NCBI GenBank assembly: GCA_031265355.1
Contig: JAISCT010000047.1
Span: 62,001-126,000 of the forward strand
Length of the DNA: 64,000 bases
Direction of reading: 5' to 3'
Source: Oscillospiraceae bacterium
GTDB taxonomy: Bacteria > Bacillota > Clostridia > Oscillospirales > UBA929
Part shown: one piece after another, positions 61,132 through 64,000 of the stretch
Position numbering within the stretch: the stretch's first letter is position 1
Layout: the number at the start of each line of letters is the position of its first letter
Notes under the pieces: generated by a model
What the model was told of the DNA's origin: nothing
Database searches by the model: none
What the model saw: the letters and a program-made list of their open reading frames with translations, nothing else
Made by a program: the position numbers and the translations under genes

Positions 61132-63690
61132 TCAGCCGACGCCAAGAGCGGCTTTGCGCAACCCCTCGAAGCGGGTATCAAAATCCAGCGCGAGGACGCC
61201 GTCCTGTCTGCCGCCCGGTTTATTGCCGGTAGGCAATCCGCTTCCTCCCGATATCGTATTTTTATAACCGGTCAAAGCGCTCGCATCCTTGAAATATCTG
61301 GTGAGATTTTTCACGTCAAACGGATGTATGACGCGATCCTGCCTGGGTAGCGATCTCCACCAATCTGAATCCGCCGCGCTTTCGACGAGCTTCTTCTCAA
61401 CCCAGGGCGAAAACGTGTGCATGGTAATGGCGCCTGCGGATTCGTCAAACTCAAACATGTCAAGCCACCCATTTCCGCCGTACACGTCGGACTGGTAATC
61501 GATCTGGATGTTCCAATAGCCCGGATTTGCACTGCTTTCGCCGGGCTCTACCCATTGCGCGTACGAACCGGACAAATGCCCCCACACATGCATGAACACC
61601 TGCGGGAAGGGATTGATCAGGTTGTTGATGACTGTGTTACCCGATGTGTGCTCCAATAGGATTGTAGGCAGATCTCTGTATGTCCTCAGCACGGCCAGGC
61701 ACCAGTTGAGTTCACTGCCCTGGGCGCCCAACGTGCTTCCGATGTTGCTCGACCCGCTGTTTGGCCCTCCGGTCGCCAGTACCAGGTAATTGTACGAGCC
61801 ACCGCGGACGATCATATAGCTCGAGTATCCGCCGCCGACACGCGTCGTGTCGTTTGCGGGATCGACTATAGGGGTCGACGAAGTGGCGAACTCGTATCCC
61901 TTGCCCTTGTTTCTGGATTCGGGGAACGTCGTGAGGAAGTTCGGCCGCCAGTCATGGTTGCCCGGAAGGACCGTGTACGGCACGCGCGCTTTGTCCAGAA
62001 TTTCAAAACTTTTGGACGCCGCCGCCCATTCTATGTCGCCTCTGGGCGATGAGTTGTTCTCGGTCACGTCGCCCACGTGCGACGCGCCGAAGATGTTGTA
62101 CTTGGCCCTATGGGCGCCGATCCATTCGAACATGGTGCTCATGATCAGAGACCCGCCGTCGGCGCCCCTCTTGTACTGCACGTAGTACTGCGTGTCGGGA
62201 ATGAACACGAAGTTGTAGTTCTCAGGCTTGCTCAAGAAACTGACGTCACCGTTGTGGCCCAGTTGATCCGTATACACCGCATCAGGGACAAGACCCTCAT
62301 TGTTTGGAATCAGCAGAAAGCTGTCCGGCCTGAAGCCTTTGGTCAGGCGGATTTCCTGAATCTCGCCTCTGAACTGCGGCGCGCCCAAGCTGCCGGCTGC
62401 CTCCAACGCCAGGAATTCCTCCTGCGTGAGCAGGTTGCTCGTCGTTTGGTTCCAGTTTGCCCCATTAAAGTATGTCCCTTTCAAATAACCGTAATTGGCT
62501 CCTACCGCCCACCCCAAACCATCCAGCTTATCGATGCCGGGCTGCGGACGGTTGTGGTTATCGCTCCTCAACACAGGCAAACCATCGATATAGAGCACGG
62601 TGGTGTCGCCGTCGTTCCTGATCACGGCATAATGCAGCCTATCCCGTGTGACGCCGTAAGGATCGCTCCAAAAACAGGATTGGTAATTGTTGTTCAAGAT
62701 TCTGGGGTCATGCGTTTTTACATGGGTGTTGTTGAACGTAAGCTGCAGATCCCCGGTCACACCGGCGTTCGTGTAATCGTTGCTTCCGCCGGTGTTGAAC
62801 GAACCTTGGCTTGAGCCGTCCAGCTCGTTGTGCCAGTCCGTCCTGATATCATACGCCGAATTGGGCGTGCCGCGCTTTCCGAGCATGGCGGCCCATTGGC
62901 CGGAATCCCGCGCCGAAAAGATGATCTCGAAGGTGTAGCCTTCCATGAATTCCTCGTCATCCAGCTCGCCGGAGGCGGTTACGAAGTATGCGCCCTGGTT
63001 AGACATCGGCGAGAACTTCAAACTTCGCGGACTTGTGCCAAGCGGTCCGCCGCCGCCTCGTAAAACATTGTCACCGAACGAAAGTGAATCGCCCGCGTTT
63101 TGCCCGGCGGCGATTTTTTGGCTCATCAGCAACAGGTCGTTGCCGCGCCCCGTCCTGTCTGAAATCTTCAAGCTGCTGTCCGCCAACGACCCGGACGTAT
63201 ACCCTTCTTCGTCGCTAAAGACCCAATGCGCCAGCGCCTCGTATTTCGCCGCGCCCAGCGTAAGCGTCTCCGCGCCGCAGAGCGGCGTCAAGACGGTTTC
63301 GTCCCAGGCAAAGGCCCTGACGATTTCGGCCTCTTCCGCCGCTGTGTGCCGCCAGACGGCGCCGCTTTCGAGCGCGGTGAGCGGGGCCGTCTCACTGTCC
63401 AACAGCCGGCCTTCGCCGTCATAACAGGCAAGCAGCAGTACGCCGCTCATCTCTTCCGTGTGCGCACCCGATACGGCCACCTCCCGGCGCTCCGGCACAT
63501 ACGCCAGCGAGAGGGCCACTCTCGCACCGCCGTCTCGCCTGTCCGGCGTGGTAAAGCTGTCTGCCGGCTCGGTCTCGCCATTTTCCACGGCATTTCTCTG
63601 CCATCCGTTCGCCGCAGCGCCGGGCATGAGAGAGAGCAGCACAACACCCGCCAGCAACCATGCCGTCCATGACTGTACTCGTTCGTTCAT
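61132..63690 (-). CDS. Secreted LamG-like / metallophosphoesterase protein
   Basis: About 852 residues. Signal peptide (WLLAGVVLLSLMPGAAA). An N-terminal module with VRAFAWDETVLTPL is like the C-terminal module of the neighbouring GH3 protein. A LamG-like concanavalin fold lies around residues 230-440 (YTFEIIFSARDSGQWAAMLG). A calcineurin-like phosphoesterase domain follows from about 490: FIPDTQYY, HVGDVTENN, LPGNHDWRP, and a late HVWGHLSG metal-ligand region. It is likely extracellular; the substrate is unknown. ATG 63690 follows GAGGAGG. Confidence 0.9.
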   Translation of the reverse strand: MNERVQSWTAWLLAGVVLLSLMPGAAANGWQRNAVENGETEPADSFTTPDRRDGGARVALSLAYVPERREVAVSGAHTEEMSGVLLLACYDGEGRLLDSETAPLTALESGAVWRHTAAEEAEIVRAFAWDETVLTPLCGAETLTLGAAKYEALAHWVFSDEEGYTSGSLADSSLKISDRTGRGNDLLLMSQKIAAGQNAGDSLSFGDNVLRGGGGPLGTSPRSLKFSPMSNQGAYFVTASGELDDEEFMEGYTFEIIFSARDSGQWAAMLGKRGTPNSAYDIRTDWHNELDGSSQGSFNTGGSNDYTNAGVTGDLQLTFNNTHVKTHDPRILNNNYQSCFWSDPYGVTRDRLHYAVIRNDGDTTVLYIDGLPVLRSDNHNRPQPGIDKLDGLGWAVGANYGYLKGTYFNGANWNQTTSNLLTQEEFLALEAAGSLGAPQFRGEIQEIRLTKGFRPDSFLLIPNNEGLVPDAVYTDQLGHNGDVSFLSKPENYNFVFIPDTQYYVQYKRGADGGSLIMSTMFEWIGAHRAKYNIFGASHVGDVTENNSSPRGDIEWAAASKSFEILDKARVPYTVLPGNHDWRPNFLTTFPESRNKGKGYEFATSSTPIVDPANDTTRVGGGYSSYMIVRGGSYNYLVLATGGPNSGSSNIGSTLGAQGSELNWCLAVLRTYRDLPTILLEHTSGNTVINNLINPFPQVFMHVWGHLSGSYAQWVEPGESSANPGYWNIQIDYQSDVYGGNGWLDMFEFDESAGAITMHTFSPWVEKKLVESAADSDWWRSLPRQDRVIHPFDVKNLTRYFKDASALTGYKNTISGGSGLPTGNKPGGRQDGVLALDFDTRFEGLRKAALGVG

Positions 63691-63889
63691 GACTTTTTCC
63701 TCCTCATTGTCTATATATTCCGATCGTAACGGCAAAGGAACCCCTCCGCCACCATATTTTCGTCATGTCCGTGTAAAATTTGTGCGCGCCAAAAGCGCCG
63801 CAAGCGTCCGCGGAGCATCACGAATTTTTATTTGATTGCTATTTTGATCGGATTGTAGTATGCTGATACTTGTCAGGGAGTGGATACCG

Positions 63890-64000
63890 ATGCCTTTCGA
63901 CAGCAGAGATATCATCGATGAAGCCGGACGCCATTTGGCCAACTGCCTTGGATCGAGTTTTAAGAAGGCAGCTCCGAGCCACAGGAGATATGAGCGCCCT
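63890..64000 (+). CDS. N-terminal fragment of an unidentified gene (runs off the window)
   Basis: A plus-strand ATG at 63890 with GGGAGTGG 6 nt upstream opens 37 codons to the window edge, beginning MPFDSRDIIDEAGRHLANCL. It is divergent from the metallophosphoesterase gene (199 bp apart). A possible promoter is TTGCTA, 17 bp, TATGCT at about 63840-63868, but it is weak. Too little sequence to name it; a divergent regulator is possible. Confidence 0.45.
   Translation, partial: MPFDSRDIIDEAGRHLANCLGSSFKKAAPSHRRYERP

Noticed and set aside
1-64000. CRISPR arrays, rRNA, tRNA, transposases, prophage genes
   Set aside because: None seen: no regularly spaced repeats, no recognisable RNA gene and no integrase or transposase motif.

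Overview
The window is GC-rich DNA from an endospore-forming Firmicute, most likely a clostridial lineage. The evidence is spo0A, spoIVB and both dipicolinate synthase genes, plus the Firmicute gene order Orn/Lys/Arg decarboxylase - darA - holB - ricT - tatD. I cannot name the genus from sequence alone.

Positions 1-25934 (all minus strand) hold a hybrid polyketide/non-ribosomal peptide operon, the most notable content. In transcription order it encodes: a PKS module (KS-AT-DH-KR-ACP); an NRPS C-A-PCP-C; an AsnB-type amidotransferase; an NRPS A-PCP-C-A-PCP-E; an NRPS C-A-PCP-C; a multi-pass membrane protein; a flavodoxin-fold/SCP2-like fusion; a type II thioesterase; and the start of an FtsX-like ABC permease that leaves the window. 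Reading specificity residues by hand against the GrsA numbering gives a branched aliphatic residue (Ile/Val-like), an unassigned residue, Thr (epimerised) and Thr. The predicted product is an acylated tetrapeptide, enoyl-(Ile/Val)-X-D-Thr-Thr, with no thioesterase release domain seen. A textbook sigma-A promoter at 26327-26355 and a leader of about 385 nt precede the PKS gene.

Positions 26605-28883 (minus) carry spo0A, with a sigma-H-like promoter, and spoIVB, with tandem heptamers and a GC-rich hairpin between them. Positions 29376-36187 (plus) form a tight operon: an alanine-racemase-fold protein, decarboxylase, c-di-AMP receptor DarA, HolB, RicT, TatD, a TatD-associated radical SAM protein and a GlmU-like nucleotidyltransferase that lacks the acetyltransferase half. 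It is followed by rpsO, pnp and an M16 peptidase.

Positions 40707-42137 look like an insertion: two 83-bp direct repeats bracket a gene for an N-terminally short, winged-helix ATP-binding-type protein whose promoter overlaps a perfect 28-bp palindrome. Positions 42214-53482 hold malQ, a membrane-anchored LRR protein, an alkyltransferase-like protein, dpaA-dpaB, uvrB, the convergent pdxS-pdxT pair with a divergent MocR regulator, and an orphan HipA-like kinase gene. Positions 53678-55371 (minus) are tsf and rpsB. Positions 55828-63690 (minus) encode two large secreted proteins, a GH3-esterase fusion and a LamG/metallophosphoesterase. The GH3 promoter is accompanied by a 34-bp palindrome and a second partial copy. 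A plus-strand gene starts at 63890 and runs off the right edge. I saw no rRNA, tRNA, CRISPR array or transposase gene.
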